A stretch of 64,000 nt of DNA from NCBI RefSeq assembly GCF_000612845.1, contig NZ_CCAT010000084.1:1-64000 (forward strand), written 5' to 3'. The translations under genes and the position numbers were made by a program. This DNA comes from Clostridium ihumii AP5. GTDB taxonomy: Bacteria > Bacillota > Clostridia > Clostridiales > Clostridiaceae. The notes beneath the pieces are model-generated. The model was not told the origin of the DNA. It made no database searches and worked only from the letters and a program-made list of their open reading frames with translations. Shown piece after piece: positions 19,257-28,533 of this stretch (position 1 is the first letter of the stretch; each line of letters opens with the position of its first letter).

Positions 19257-19872
19257 AATAGATTACTCACTGTATTTAGTGACAGATAGAAATATTTTAA
19301 AAAATAGAGATTTGAAAGATGAGGTAGAAAATGCTATTAAAGGTGGCGTAACTCTAGTTCAATTAAGAGAAAAAGAGTGTGGTGGAAAAGATTTCCTTGA
19401 ATATGCAATTGAAGTTAAAGAAATCACTGATAAATATAATGTTCCACTTATTATAAATGATAGAGTAGATATTGCACTAGCAATAGATGCAGCTGGAGTT
19501 CATGTTGGACAAAATGATATTCCAGCTAAAGTAGTTAGAGAATTAATAGGAAAAAATAAAGTATTAGGAATATCAGTGTCAAATTTGGAAGAAGCTAAAA
19601 AAGCTGTAGAGGATGGAGCAGATTATTTAGGAATAGGGGCTATTTATAGTACAAGCACTAAAAAAGATGCTAAAAATGTTAAATTAAATATGTTAAAAGA
19701 AATAAGAGATAATATAAAAATACCTATAGTTGCTATAGGTGGAATAGATAAGAATAATGCAAAAGAGGTAATAGAATGTAATATAGATGGTATAGCTGTT
19801 GTTAGTGCTATACTTTCTGAAAATGATATAGAATTAGCAGCTAAAAACTTGAAAAGCTTTTTTATAAAATAA
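19249..19872 (+). CDS. thiE: Thiamine-phosphate synthase ThiE
   Basis: A 207-residue TIM-barrel enzyme that joins hydroxymethylpyrimidine diphosphate and thiazole phosphate to give thiamine phosphate. Motifs are LYLVTDR at the N-terminus, LVQLREK, INDRVDIA, GVHVGQND and AIGGI. It begins with TTG at 19249, inside the last codons of thiM (8-base overlap), with GGGAGA upstream, indicating coupled translation. Confidence 0.95.
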   Translation: MNKIDYSLYLVTDRNILKNRDLKDEVENAIKGGVTLVQLREKECGGKDFLEYAIEVKEITDKYNVPLIINDRVDIALAIDAAGVHVGQNDIPAKVVRELIGKNKVLGISVSNLEEAKKAVEDGADYLGIGAIYSTSTKKDAKNVKLNMLKEIRDNIKIPIVAIGGIDKNNAKEVIECNIDGIAVVSAILSENDIELAAKNLKSFFIK

Positions 19873-19875
19873 GAA

Positions 19876-19905
19876 GAAAAGGGTCAATTTACTGACCCTT
19901 TTCTA
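19876..19905. terminator. Terminator after thiE
   Basis: GAAAAGGGTCA (19876-19886) pairs perfectly with TGACCCTTTTC (19893-19903). The symmetrical A/T flanks could also end the small minus-strand gene whose stop is at 19912. Confidence 0.85.
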
Positions 19906-19911
19906 AATTTA

Positions 19912-20064
19912 TTAAAAGTCCCAGCCATAGTCACATCCACAATCACAGCCACAGCCACAATCATCATCAAATCCTCCGAATAAAAGAAGTAGAATTATTA
20001 TGCCACAAGGACCTATTACTGGCCAGAAAAATAATAATATAATAAAGAACCAAAGTTCATCCAT
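19912..20064 (-). CDS. 50-residue membrane peptide with a Cys-rich tail
   Basis: A small frame reading MDELWFFIILLFFWPVIG, one or two hydrophobic segments (residues 4-29), then an acidic tail GFDDDCGCGCDCGCDYGWDF with five Cys in nine residues alternating with Gly or Asp. A GGGGG ribosome binding site lies about 8 bases before the ATG, which supports it being real. The tail looks suited to metal or disulfide chemistry. I do not recognise the family; small proteins of this style are common in spore formers, but that is only an analogy. Terminators flank it. Confidence 0.65.
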   Translation of the reverse strand: MDELWFFIILLFFWPVIGPCGIIILLLLFGGFDDDCGCGCDCGCDYGWDF

Positions 20065-20083
20065 TTTATAACCCCCATTTAGA

Positions 20084-20122
20084 AGGAATCTTATAAAATC
20101 ATTTTGTTTTATTAAGATTCCT
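20084..20122 (-). terminator. Hairpin between abrB and the small Cys-rich gene
   Basis: A near-perfect stem AGGAATCTTA/TAAGATTCCT (20084-20093 with 20113-20122) extended by AT pairs. Two further inverted repeats follow toward abrB (20154-20164 with 20173-20183, and a long imperfect one at about 20213-20279). One or more probably terminates the abrB transcript. Confidence 0.5.
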
Positions 20123-20293
20123 AATATAAAAATAAGTTTGTTGTTAATATAATACTAATCTAAACTTTATTATTTAGATTAGTTTATATTCTATATTATG
20201 ACTTATATATATAAAGGGTGACTTTTTATAACAATAAAGAAAAAAATATCTCTAATATCAAATAAAAGTCACTTTCTTTATATAGTTTTATAT

Positions 20294-20536
20294 TTATTTT
20301 TGATTTAATTCAGCAAGACAGCTTTTGCAAATATTTTTTCCTTTATAGTTTTCTACATCTCTAGCATTGCCACAGAATATACATGCTGGTTCATATTTTT
20401 TTAGAATTATTTGATCACCATCTACATATATTTCTAATGCATCTTTAATCTCAATATCTAAAGTTCTCCTAAGCTCTATAGGTATTACTATTCTACCTAA
20501 CTCATCTACTCTTCTAACTATACCTGTTGATTTCAT
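20294..20536 (-). CDS. AbrB/SpoVT-type transition-state regulator with zinc ribbon
   Basis: An 80-residue DNA-binding protein. The N-terminal swapped-hairpin domain is typical of AbrB: STGIVRRVDELGRIVIPIEL and RRTLDI. The C-terminus has two CxxC pairs (CIFCGN and CKSC), a likely zinc site. Such proteins repress stationary-phase and sporulation genes. Ribosome binding site AGGAGG lies about 8 bases upstream. The 340 bases between it and the yajQ stop contain its promoter region; I see no gene or clear boxes there beyond the yajQ terminator. Confidence 0.93.
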   Translation of the reverse strand: MKSTGIVRRVDELGRIVIPIELRRTLDIEIKDALEIYVDGDQIILKKYEPACIFCGNARDVENYKGKNICKSCLAELNQK

Positions 20537-20842
20537 TTTTATCCTCCTAATCGCTACGATAAATTTATAAGTGAAAAAACACTTATAGTATATATTATCA
20601 AAACTTACTTATATAGGTGTTAGTTTTGATGTAAAAAATATAAAAAACTTTATAACAGTGGAACTATATTATTAAATTATCCAATTAATCTAAAAATATA
20701 CATAATGTACAAGTTGTTAAATAAAAAATTTTTACAATGGGGAAATTTTATTTAATTTAAATAAAAAATTTAGAAAAATATATAAAATGTAATATATATG
20801 AAATGAGATTAATATCAAAGTATATTATATGTAGAATAAAAT

Positions 20843-20876
20843 AAAAAAAACCTATGAAAAAAATCATAGGTTTTAA
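20843..20876 (-). terminator. Terminator of the yajQ-like gene
   Basis: AACCTATGA (about 20849-20857) pairs with TCATAGGTT (about 20864-20872), and on the minus strand the stem is followed by a long T run. Confidence 0.85.
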
Positions 20877-20877
20877 A

Positions 20878-21369
20878 TTATCTATAATTTGTAAATTGTA
20901 AGTCTATTCCAAAGTCTTTAGATTTTAAAAGTTGTATAGTAGCTTGTAAGTCATCTTTGTCTTTGCCAGTAACTTTTAATTTTTCATCTAGTATTTGAGT
21001 TTGGACTTTGATTTTACTGCTTTTAATTTCAGCAACTACTTCTTTTGCTTTTTCTTTAGAAATTCCATTTATTATTTTAGCAGTTGTTTTAGCACTACCT
21101 AAAGAACCATTTTCAATCTTGCTTATATCTAAAGCCTTTGCTGAAACACCTCTTTTTATAAGTTTACCTTTTAAAACATCTATAACTGCATTTAATTTGT
21201 ACTCGTCATCAGATACAATTTTAATTTCATCTTTTGAAAGTTCTATAGAAGCTTTACAACCTTTAAAATCATATCTTTGTTTAATTTCCTTTAATGCTTG
21301 ATTAATTGCATTATCAACTTCTTGCATATCAACTTCTGATACAACATCAAATGAGTAACTACTTGCCAT
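20878..21369 (-). CDS. YajQ-family nucleotide-binding protein
   Basis: A 163-residue protein starting MASSYSFDVVSEVDMQEVDN, the typical YajQ start, with QRYDFKG and the C-terminal DLQFTNYR. YajQ proteins bind nucleic acid or c-di-GMP in some species. An upstream in-frame ATG at 21441 would add 24 residues, but the ideal GGAGGA site at 21376-21381 fits the ATG at 21369. Monocistronic. Confidence 0.93.
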   Translation of the reverse strand: MASSYSFDVVSEVDMQEVDNAINQALKEIKQRYDFKGCKASIELSKDEIKIVSDDEYKLNAVIDVLKGKLIKRGVSAKALDISKIENGSLGSAKTTAKIINGISKEKAKEVVAEIKSSKIKVQTQILDEKLKVTGKDKDDLQATIQLLKSKDFGIDLQFTNYR

Positions 21370-21474
21370 TTCAAATCCTCCTAAATAGTGAACATATATT
21401 ATATTTAAAATATTATAAACATATACTTTATAATTATACACTAATAAAAAAATAAAACAACATAGGGTTCCAAA

Positions 21475-21775
21475 TTCAAATTTTAAATAATATCTTTATT
21501 AAGTGATAGTATTAAGCTTATAGTTTATTCAATTATCATGTTGGAATCCAATTAAAAAGTAAGAGTGAAAAGTGAATAGTGATGGTGAATATTACTCACT
21601 TCGTTCTTAATATTTAAAATAGAAATACCTAAAAACTACGTTTTTATATTGTTTTCAACTAATTTGCTTAGCAAATTTAATAAAAAATCATTATTTAAAA
21701 TTGGAAATCAAATTTTTACATTCACTTTCAACTTTCAATTTTCAATTAAATTAATTAGAATTTTCAATTTAAATA
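21475..21775 (-). repeat. Dispersed AT-rich repeat, copy 2
   Basis: Inverted relative to copy 1 at 10960-11246. The best-conserved core is 21583-21665; the part at about 21480-21550 also matches the 3' part of copy 1. The other edge (21715-21775) is made of repeated CAATTTTCAATT-like words where copy 1 has CAATTAAC-like words, so the ends have diverged faster than the middle. It fills most of the 607-base gap between yajQ and the dipeptidase; a short open frame within it (21649-21870) has no ribosome binding site. Confidence 0.65.
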
Positions 21776-21977
21776 GGAGTAATTTCATTTTTGAACTTGT
21801 TTTTCTATATTTGAAATTTATTCTTGAAAATAAACTTTTTATGGATAAATATTATATTAATTTTATTTGAGGTATAAATAAGACATAAAATTAATTTAGT
21901 TCGAAATTTATATAAAAAAATGTTAATCTATATATATAAATGTTAATTTTTAATATGACTAAAAAGGGGGAATAGTA

Positions 21978-22913
21978 ATGAATTTTATTGATATGCACTG
22001 TGATACTGCAAGTGCACTTCTTTATCAAAACTTAAATTTAAAAGAAAGTAATTTAAAGGTAGACATAAATAAGTTAAAAAAAGGTAATGCATTAGCTCAA
22101 TTTTTTGCTTTTTTTATAGAATTAGAACATACAGAGGATCCATTTTTAGAATTTAAAAAGCAATATGATAATTTTATGAAAGAAATAGAAATTAATAATA
22201 AGGAAATAGAAGTAGTAAGAAGTTTTCAAGAACTTACAAAATGCAATAAAGAAGGTAAAATAGGAGCTTTCCTGACAATTGAGGAAGGCGAAGTTTTAGA
22301 TGGTAAAATTGAAAGGGTAAAAGAGGCTTATGATTTAGGGGTAAGGCTCATAACACTTACATGGAACTATCCTAATAAATTAGGATATCCAAATTGTGGA
22401 TTTCAATATAAAAATGAAGGTTTAACTCCAAAAGGAAAAGAGATAGTTGAATATATGGAAGAGCTAGGAATAATACCAGATTGTTCTCATTTATCAGATG
22501 GTGGGTTTTATGACTTAGTTGATATATGTAAAAAGCCATTTGTAGCATCTCATTCCAATTCAAGATATGTAACTAATCATCCTAGAAATTTAACTGATGA
22601 AATGATAAAAAAATTAGCTGATAAAGGCGGAGTTATGGGATTAAATTTCTGTGCAGATTTTTTAGGAGATTTAGAAGTTTCGAGCATAGATGAAATGATA
22701 GCTCATATAAAACATATATATAATGTGGGTGGAATAGATATTTTAGCATTAGGTTCAGATTTTGATGGAATAGATAATGAAGTAGAAATAAGGAATACAT
22801 CAGAAATGATGAAATTAAGTGATAGATTACAAAAAGAAGGTTTTAAAGATAATGAAATAGAAAAAATATTCTTTAGAAATACAGAGAGAGTTTTAAAAGA
22901 GATATTAAAATAA
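21978..22913 (+). CDS. Membrane-dipeptidase-family (M19) zinc dipeptidase
   Basis: A 311-residue enzyme of peptidase family M19, a TIM-barrel metallopeptidase that cleaves dipeptides. Metal-ligand motifs are visible: DMHCDT at the N-terminus, TIEEGE, PDCSHLSDGG, ASHSN and LGSDFDGI. No signal peptide, so it is cytosolic. GGGGGAA lies 6 bases before the ATG. A terminator follows, so it is transcribed alone. Confidence 0.93.
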   Translation: MNFIDMHCDTASALLYQNLNLKESNLKVDINKLKKGNALAQFFAFFIELEHTEDPFLEFKKQYDNFMKEIEINNKEIEVVRSFQELTKCNKEGKIGAFLTIEEGEVLDGKIERVKEAYDLGVRLITLTWNYPNKLGYPNCGFQYKNEGLTPKGKEIVEYMEELGIIPDCSHLSDGGFYDLVDICKKPFVASHSNSRYVTNHPRNLTDEMIKKLADKGGVMGLNFCADFLGDLEVSSIDEMIAHIKHIYNVGGIDILALGSDFDGIDNEVEIRNTSEMMKLSDRLQKEGFKDNEIEKIFFRNTERVLKEILK

Positions 22914-22921
22914 TTATGAAT

Positions 22922-22973
22922 AAAAGAGGTAATATATTTTATTTGGCTATAAAATATATTACCTCTTTTCTTA
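22922..22973 (+). terminator. Strong terminator after the dipeptidase
   Basis: A 19-bp stem (22922-22940 with 22951-22969) ending in a TTTTCTT tract. Confidence 0.85.
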
Positions 22974-23079
22974 TATAGTTATTTATAGTTTGACAAAAAC
23001 AAGTCTAGCTAAAGCATTGTAATTTATAGATTATATCTAAGACTTTGATCTTATATATAAAGAAAATAAAAATTAAAGA

Positions 23080-24489
23080 TTACATAGATAAATTCTTTCC
23101 AATAGGTTTATCTTCATCAATTTTAGCCATGGTTATTCCAGTAAATCCGTATATTATAGATATTATAGGATTTATTAAATTTAAAAAACAAAATGGTAAA
23201 AATGCAAAATTTGCAACACCTAATGTTTTGCTCATAAATGCACCACAAGTACTCCAAGGAACAAAAGGTGATGTTATTGTACCAGCATCTTCTAATATTC
23301 TAGAAAGGTTTTTAGGTGCTAAATTTCTTTTTTCGAATTCATCTTTATACATTCTGCCACCAATTAGAATTGAAAGATAGTGGTCTCCAGTTAAAAAGTT
23401 TAATGTAATACAAGAAACTACAGTTATAAGAACTAAAGAACCTGTATTAACAGCTAATTTTAGAATTTTTTCAGCTAATATATTTAAAAATCCTGCATAT
23501 TCCATTATACCACCAAAGGACATGGCACAAAATATTAGAGCAACTGTAGACATCATACTTTGGAGTCCACCACGACTAAGAAGTTTATCAATCATAGGTA
23601 CACCGCTATTAATAACAAAACCATCATTTAGAATTGAAAAGAACTCACCAGGAGCAATACCTTGAAGAAATACTCCTAGAATACAACCAAGTAATGATCC
23701 TAGTAGAAGTACAGGAGTAGCAGGTAATTTTTTCGAAACCATTATTAGAACTACAATAGGTGGAATTAATGTTAAGAGACTTAAATTAAAGTTATCTTCA
23801 AGTCCTTTTGTGATTAAGTCTATCTGTGAAACATCTAAAGCTTTTCCACTAAATCCAGCACCTAATATACCAAATAAAATCAAAGATATAATAAGGCTAG
23901 GACCAGTTGTATATACCATATGTTTTATGTGATCAAAAAGATTTGAACCTGCAACAGCAGGAGCAAGATTTGTTGTGTCAGATAGTGGAGACATTTTATC
24001 TCCAAAGTAGGCACCAGATATTATAGCACCAGCAGTCATACTAGGATTAATTCCAAGGCCAGATCCTACCCCCATTAAGGCAACACCTACAGTTCCAGCA
24101 GTAGTCCATGAACTTCCAGTACAAACGGAGACAATAGAGCAAATTATGCAGGTAGCAACTAAGAATATGGATGGTGATAGAATTTTAAGTCCATAGTAAA
24201 TTAAAGTAGGAACAGTACCAGAAGCTATCCATGAAGCTATAACAATACCAATAATCATTAGTATAATTATTGCCTCTAGTGATAAATTTATTGTTTTAAC
24301 AATTCCTTTTTCTAAATCACTCCATTTAAATCCTACTTTTATAGCCATTAATGCAGCAGCTGCAGCACCAATGACAAGTGGAATATGAGGTGAAGCATCA
24401 AATAAGATTATTGCACATCCTAAAGTTACAATTAAGATTAATATTGGAACTAATGCTTCCCAAACCTTAGGCTTAGGATTATTATTCAT
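23080..24489 (-). CDS. NhaC-family Na+/H+ antiporter
   Basis: A 469-residue membrane protein with about a dozen hydrophobic segments throughout, resembling the NhaC group: conserved GSSWTTAGTVGVALMGVG, ISGAYFGDKMSPLSDTTNLA and FVPWSTCGAFM. Members exchange protons for sodium or a small metabolite such as malate/lactate. It is transcribed alone; GGGAG lies just before the ATG. Which solute is carried cannot be decided. Confidence 0.9.
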   Translation of the reverse strand: MNNNPKPKVWEALVPILILIVTLGCAIILFDASPHIPLVIGAAAAALMAIKVGFKWSDLEKGIVKTINLSLEAIIILMIIGIVIASWIASGTVPTLIYYGLKILSPSIFLVATCIICSIVSVCTGSSWTTAGTVGVALMGVGSGLGINPSMTAGAIISGAYFGDKMSPLSDTTNLAPAVAGSNLFDHIKHMVYTTGPSLIISLILFGILGAGFSGKALDVSQIDLITKGLEDNFNLSLLTLIPPIVVLIMVSKKLPATPVLLLGSLLGCILGVFLQGIAPGEFFSILNDGFVINSGVPMIDKLLSRGGLQSMMSTVALIFCAMSFGGIMEYAGFLNILAEKILKLAVNTGSLVLITVVSCITLNFLTGDHYLSILIGGRMYKDEFEKRNLAPKNLSRILEDAGTITSPFVPWSTCGAFMSKTLGVANFAFLPFCFLNLINPIISIIYGFTGITMAKIDEDKPIGKNLSM

Positions 24490-24801
24490 AAAATCAACTC
24501 CCTTAAAATCATTAAAAAATAAGTTTATTTATTTGATTATAATACAAAAAAAATTATAAAATAGGATGAAATGTAAAAATTTACAAAGTATACAGTTTGT
24601 TTATATAATAAATAGTTTGTATAAAATTTAAAAAAATTAATACTTTATTAAAATAACTCATTACAACAATAAAGCAAAAATATAAGTATTTTGTAAATTT
24701 ACATAAATACTCTTTAGAAATTTGATAAAAGTGGTAAAATGATATTATATGTTTTTTATTATGATTAAAACTTATTAAATACAATAAATAGGAGGAAGCT
24801 A
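24490..24801. other. Divergent intergenic region
   Basis: AT-rich spacer between the antiporter and the MutS-like gene, presumably holding both promoters. The best plus-strand candidate is TTGATA, 17 bases, TTATAT at about 24722-24750. I see no structured element. Confidence 0.3.
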
Positions 24802-26601
24802 GTGTTAGAGGATAATTTTAAAAAAAATACTGATAAGTATGATGAAAAAGTTAAGAAATATAATAAAACTTATAACTTTATAGGAGTAATGAGGCTTATT
24901 ATATTTTTATGGTCTGTATTTTTTACTTATGCAGCATTAAATATAGGTATAAATACATTTTATAGGATAATAGCAGTAGTAAGTTATATAGCATTTATTA
25001 TTTTAGTTATATATCACAGGAAAATAAGTGAAAAATTATCATACGCAAAAGGTATGTATGAAATAAATAAAGATTATATAAGTAGAATTAATGGTGAATG
25101 GATTAATTTTAAAGATATAGGGGAAGAATTTATAAATAAAAATCATCAATACTCTTATGATTTGGATATAGTTGGTAAAGAATCTCTATTTCAACTTGTA
25201 AATACAACAAATACTTCCATAGGAAGAAAAACTTTAGCAAAAACACTATTAAATCCACTGTGTAACAAAGAAGAAATCTTAAGAAGACAAGAGGCAATAA
25301 AAGAATTAAAAGATAATTTAGAGCTATGTCAAAACATAGAATATTGCACAAAAGATTTAAAGGGAAAATTAGAAAATGAGGAAAAATTAATAGAGTATTC
25401 TAGAAAAAATGATAAGCTTACAAATTCTAAAATACTTCAAAAAATTATATATATACTACCAATGATAACAGTACCTTTATTACTATTTGTATTGATATTT
25501 AAAGTTATAAATTTTTACAAAGTAATGATTTTAATCTTTGCAATACAATTATTTATATGGTCAATAGGACTTGCAAAAATAAATAATAGTTTTGATGAAA
25601 TAAATAAATTTAAAGATGGTTTTGATAAATATTATAAAATTCTTAAGTTATTAGAGAAGGAAGAGTTTAAATGTGAAAAGTTAAAAGAAATAAAAGAAAT
25701 ATTATTTAGTAAAAATAGTGATTCTTTAAGTGCTATGAAGGAACTAGATAATATAATGATAAAAATTAGATTAAGATTTAATCCTTTTTTATTTTTTATA
25801 TTGAATGGATTATTTTTATGGGATTATCAGTGTATATTTTCATTAGAAAAGTGGAAAGAAAAATATTATGATAAACTTGAAAAATATATTGTATCAATAG
25901 GTGAAATAGAAAGCCTTATGAGTTTAGCTGTACTTAATCATATAAATAAAGATATATGTTATCCTAAAATTAAAGAAGATAAAAGACTAATAAAAGCTGA
26001 AAATTTAGGTCATATACTAATAAATCAAAATGCTAGAGTAAATAATGATTTAAATATGGATGATAATATTTTAGTTATTACAGGTTCTAATATGTCAGGA
26101 AAAACTACATTTTTAAGGACAATTGGAATAAATTTAGTTTTAGCATATAGTGGTGCACCTGTATGTGCAAGTGATATGACTTGCTCAGTAATGAACATAT
26201 TTACATCTATGAGAATAAGTGATGAACTTAAAAATGGAGTATCTACATTTTATGCAGAACTTGTAAGAATTAAAAAAATAATAGATTATTCTAAAGAAAA
26301 GAAAGATATGATATTTTTAATAGATGAAATATTTAGAGGAACAAATTCTAGTGATAGAATAACAGGGGCATTGAATGTTTTAGCTAATCTTAATAGAATA
26401 GGTGTGATTGGTTGTATAACTACACATGATTTAGAGTTATGTACATTAGATAAATATAACAGAATAAAAAACTATCATTTTTCTGAACACTATAAGGAAA
26501 ATAAAATATTTTTTGACTATAAAATGAAAAGTGGAAAGGCTACATCTACTAATGCAAAGTATTTAATGAATATGATAGGCATTGAAATTTTAGAAGAATA
26601 G
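24802..26601 (+). CDS. Membrane-anchored MutS-family ATPase
   Basis: A 599-residue protein whose C-terminal third is a MutS ATPase: Walker A TGSNMSGKTTFLRT (near residue 430), Walker B FLIDEIFRGTNS and the downstream TTHDLE. Unlike MutS or MutS2 it has two pairs of predicted membrane helices (about residues 27-74 and 210-255), and it lacks the mismatch-binding FxE domain and a Smr nuclease domain. It starts with GTG after GGAGGA. The role is unknown; the family is often mislabelled as a mismatch repair protein. The next gene follows after 32 bases. Confidence 0.88.
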   Translation: MLEDNFKKNTDKYDEKVKKYNKTYNFIGVMRLIIFLWSVFFTYAALNIGINTFYRIIAVVSYIAFIILVIYHRKISEKLSYAKGMYEINKDYISRINGEWINFKDIGEEFINKNHQYSYDLDIVGKESLFQLVNTTNTSIGRKTLAKTLLNPLCNKEEILRRQEAIKELKDNLELCQNIEYCTKDLKGKLENEEKLIEYSRKNDKLTNSKILQKIIYILPMITVPLLLFVLIFKVINFYKVMILIFAIQLFIWSIGLAKINNSFDEINKFKDGFDKYYKILKLLEKEEFKCEKLKEIKEILFSKNSDSLSAMKELDNIMIKIRLRFNPFLFFILNGLFLWDYQCIFSLEKWKEKYYDKLEKYIVSIGEIESLMSLAVLNHINKDICYPKIKEDKRLIKAENLGHILINQNARVNNDLNMDDNILVITGSNMSGKTTFLRTIGINLVLAYSGAPVCASDMTCSVMNIFTSMRISDELKNGVSTFYAELVRIKKIIDYSKEKKDMIFLIDEIFRGTNSSDRITGALNVLANLNRIGVIGCITTHDLELCTLDKYNRIKNYHFSEHYKENKIFFDYKMKSGKATSTNAKYLMNMIGIEILEE

Positions 26602-26633
26602 AAACTAAAGTAAAGAATATAGGAGATTAAAAT

Positions 26634-27098
26634 ATGAGATACAAAATAAGTTTAAAAGAGATAATAGAAATATATGAGATGGAGTTAGATGATATAAATA
26701 ATTATTATAATAAATTAACTGGTAAAATAGTTATGCTATCTAAAGAGGATATAGAACTTGCAGAATCTGATAAAAATATTGAAGAAATAGATGAATGGAA
26801 ACAAGATATAATTTTAGAAGCCAAAGATTTTATAGAAAATCCATGTGATTATATTAAATTACCAAATAGAGATGAATTTGATGAATATAGTACAATGGAG
26901 AAATTCATAAAAAACTGCAACAATGAAGAGTTTCTTAAACTTTTGAATTCAGATGTTCAAGGAGAAAGTGCATTTAGACAATTTAAAAGTTCACTATATT
27001 CGTGTGGACTAATTGATGAATGGTATAAGGTTAGAGATAATGAATTTGAAAAATTTATAATAGAATGGTGTAAAGATAAGAGTTTAGATTGCATTTAA
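26634..27098 (+). CDS. UPF0158 family protein
   Basis: A 154-residue acidic protein matching the UPF0158 pattern: a middle region FRQFKSSLYSCGLIDEWYKV and a C-terminal IIEWCKD. No function is established for the family. It lies 32 bases after the membrane MutS-like gene and before a terminator, so the two are probably cotranscribed. Confidence 0.8.
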   Translation: MRYKISLKEIIEIYEMELDDINNYYNKLTGKIVMLSKEDIELAESDKNIEEIDEWKQDIILEAKDFIENPCDYIKLPNRDEFDEYSTMEKFIKNCNNEEFLKLLNSDVQGESAFRQFKSSLYSCGLIDEWYKVRDNEFEKFIIEWCKDKSLDCI

Positions 27099-27110
27099 TA
27101 TATTAAAAAT

Positions 27111-27148
27111 AAAGAAGTAGTAATGGGGAAATTACTACTTCTTTATTT
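27111..27148 (+). terminator. Rho-independent terminator
   Basis: A perfect 14-bp stem (27111-27124 with 27131-27144) followed by ATTTTAT, closing the MutS-like/UPF0158 unit. Confidence 0.85.
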
Positions 27149-27685
27149 TATGAATAAATTAAATAAGGGAATTTGAATGATATAGTTTTTATAAAAATTA
27201 TTATATAAGTTTAAAAACTTTGCAATAAATAATAATTTTTAATAAAATAAAACTTTAATTTAACTGAAAAGTAAAAAATAGGTATCCTATAATTAAATTA
27301 TATATAAGCTATAAAAATGGTCAATACAAATAATTAAATGTTTATTAAAAAGAAATAATTTTAATTTAAAATCAACTAAATTCATTAAAAATAGATAAAT
27401 ATATGATTAAAATAGACTATTTGTAAATTTGATAAATAAGATTAATTTGTAAAGTTAAATTAATAATTATTTATTGTATTAAATAATTATTGTTAATGAA
27501 AGAAGGAAATTTCAATATTACAAGTGCAACAAATTTAAAAAGGAATAGTAGTAAAAAGTTATATATTTAATAAATTCCTTTTAAAAGAGAGATAATAAAT
27601 ATATATAGTTTATTAAAAAGAAACAGATGTATTTAAATTTCACAATTTATTAAATATAAATGTGTTAATCTAAGGAGGAATTTTA
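27149..27685. other. AT-rich intergenic region
   Basis: About 540 bases with no supported gene. A weak inverted repeat AAAGGAAT...ATTCCTTT lies at about 27538-27583. The promoter of the downstream amidase gene must be here, but I cannot fix its boxes. Confidence 0.3.
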
Positions 27686-28441
27686 ATGAAAAAAGGTTAC
27701 AAAATAAAATTAGTTATAATATTAATGTTAGTAATCACACTAAATCTAAGTAGTGGTGTAGTAAAAGCTTTAAATTTAGATAATACAAAAGAAAATTTTA
27801 TTATTTGTATTGATCCTGGACATCAAGAAAAAGGTGACTCTAAGGGTGAACCGATAGCACCAGGATCATCACAAAAAAAACCTAGAGTATCATCTGGAAC
27901 AGCAGGTGTTGCTACAAAAAAACCAGAATATGTAGTAAATCTAGAGGCATCTCAAAAATTAAAAACATTACTTGAAAATAAGGGTTATAAAGTTGTTATG
28001 ACAAGAGAAACACATAATGTAAATATCAGCAATGCAGAAAGAGCACAATTTGCAAATGATAAAAACGCTAATTTAGTTATAAGAATACATTGTGATGGAA
28101 TAAATGATTCGGGAAAAACAGGTGCATCTATTCTAATACCATCTAAAACAGGAAAACATACAACAGCTATATATGAAGAAAGCAATGTATATGGAAACAT
28201 TATGAAAAAACATTTAGAAGAGTGCGGTATAAAAGTTAATGGAGTATTTGAAAGAGGTGACATGACAGGATTTAATTGGTCTAAAGTGCCAGTTGTCATA
28301 TTAGAGATGGGATTTATGAGCAATTGGAATGAAGATAAAATGTTATGTGATGAAAATTATCAACAAAAATTAATGGAAGTAGTTGCAAATTCAGTAGATG
28401 AATATAGAATTAAATGCAACGAAGATAAAAATATTGAATAA
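27686..28441 (+). CDS. Secreted N-acetylmuramoyl-L-alanine amidase (Amidase_3)
   Basis: A 251-residue exported enzyme. Signal peptide residues 1-29 (KKGYKIK then a hydrophobic core ending VKA), followed by a single Amidase_3 domain: zinc motif IDPGHQ near residue 45, the Glu in VVNLEAS, RIHCDG near 136 and catalytic ILEMGFMSN near 210. It cuts the bond between N-acetylmuramic acid and the stem peptide. No wall-binding repeats are attached. Ribosome binding site AGGAGG precedes the ATG. Confidence 0.93.
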   Translation: MKKGYKIKLVIILMLVITLNLSSGVVKALNLDNTKENFIICIDPGHQEKGDSKGEPIAPGSSQKKPRVSSGTAGVATKKPEYVVNLEASQKLKTLLENKGYKVVMTRETHNVNISNAERAQFANDKNANLVIRIHCDGINDSGKTGASILIPSKTGKHTTAIYEESNVYGNIMKKHLEECGIKVNGVFERGDMTGFNWSKVPVVILEMGFMSNWNEDKMLCDENYQQKLMEVVANSVDEYRIKCNEDKNIE

Positions 28442-28474
28442 GTTATACATTTATATTAATAAATTTTAAAGTAC

Positions 28475-28518
28475 AAAAAAAGAGAGTGAAAATTTATTTT
28501 AATCATTCTCTTTTTTTT
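28475..28518. terminator. Bidirectional terminator
   Basis: AAAGAGAGTGA pairs with TCATTCTCTTT (one G-T pair) with A and T tracts on both sides, between two convergent genes. Confidence 0.85.
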
Positions 28519-28533
28519 ATTAACTATAAAAAA

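Noticed and set aside
21649-21870. Plus-strand frame of 73 codons
   Set aside because: It lies largely in the dispersed repeat, has no ribosome binding site, and reads as low-complexity Phe/Lys/Asn.
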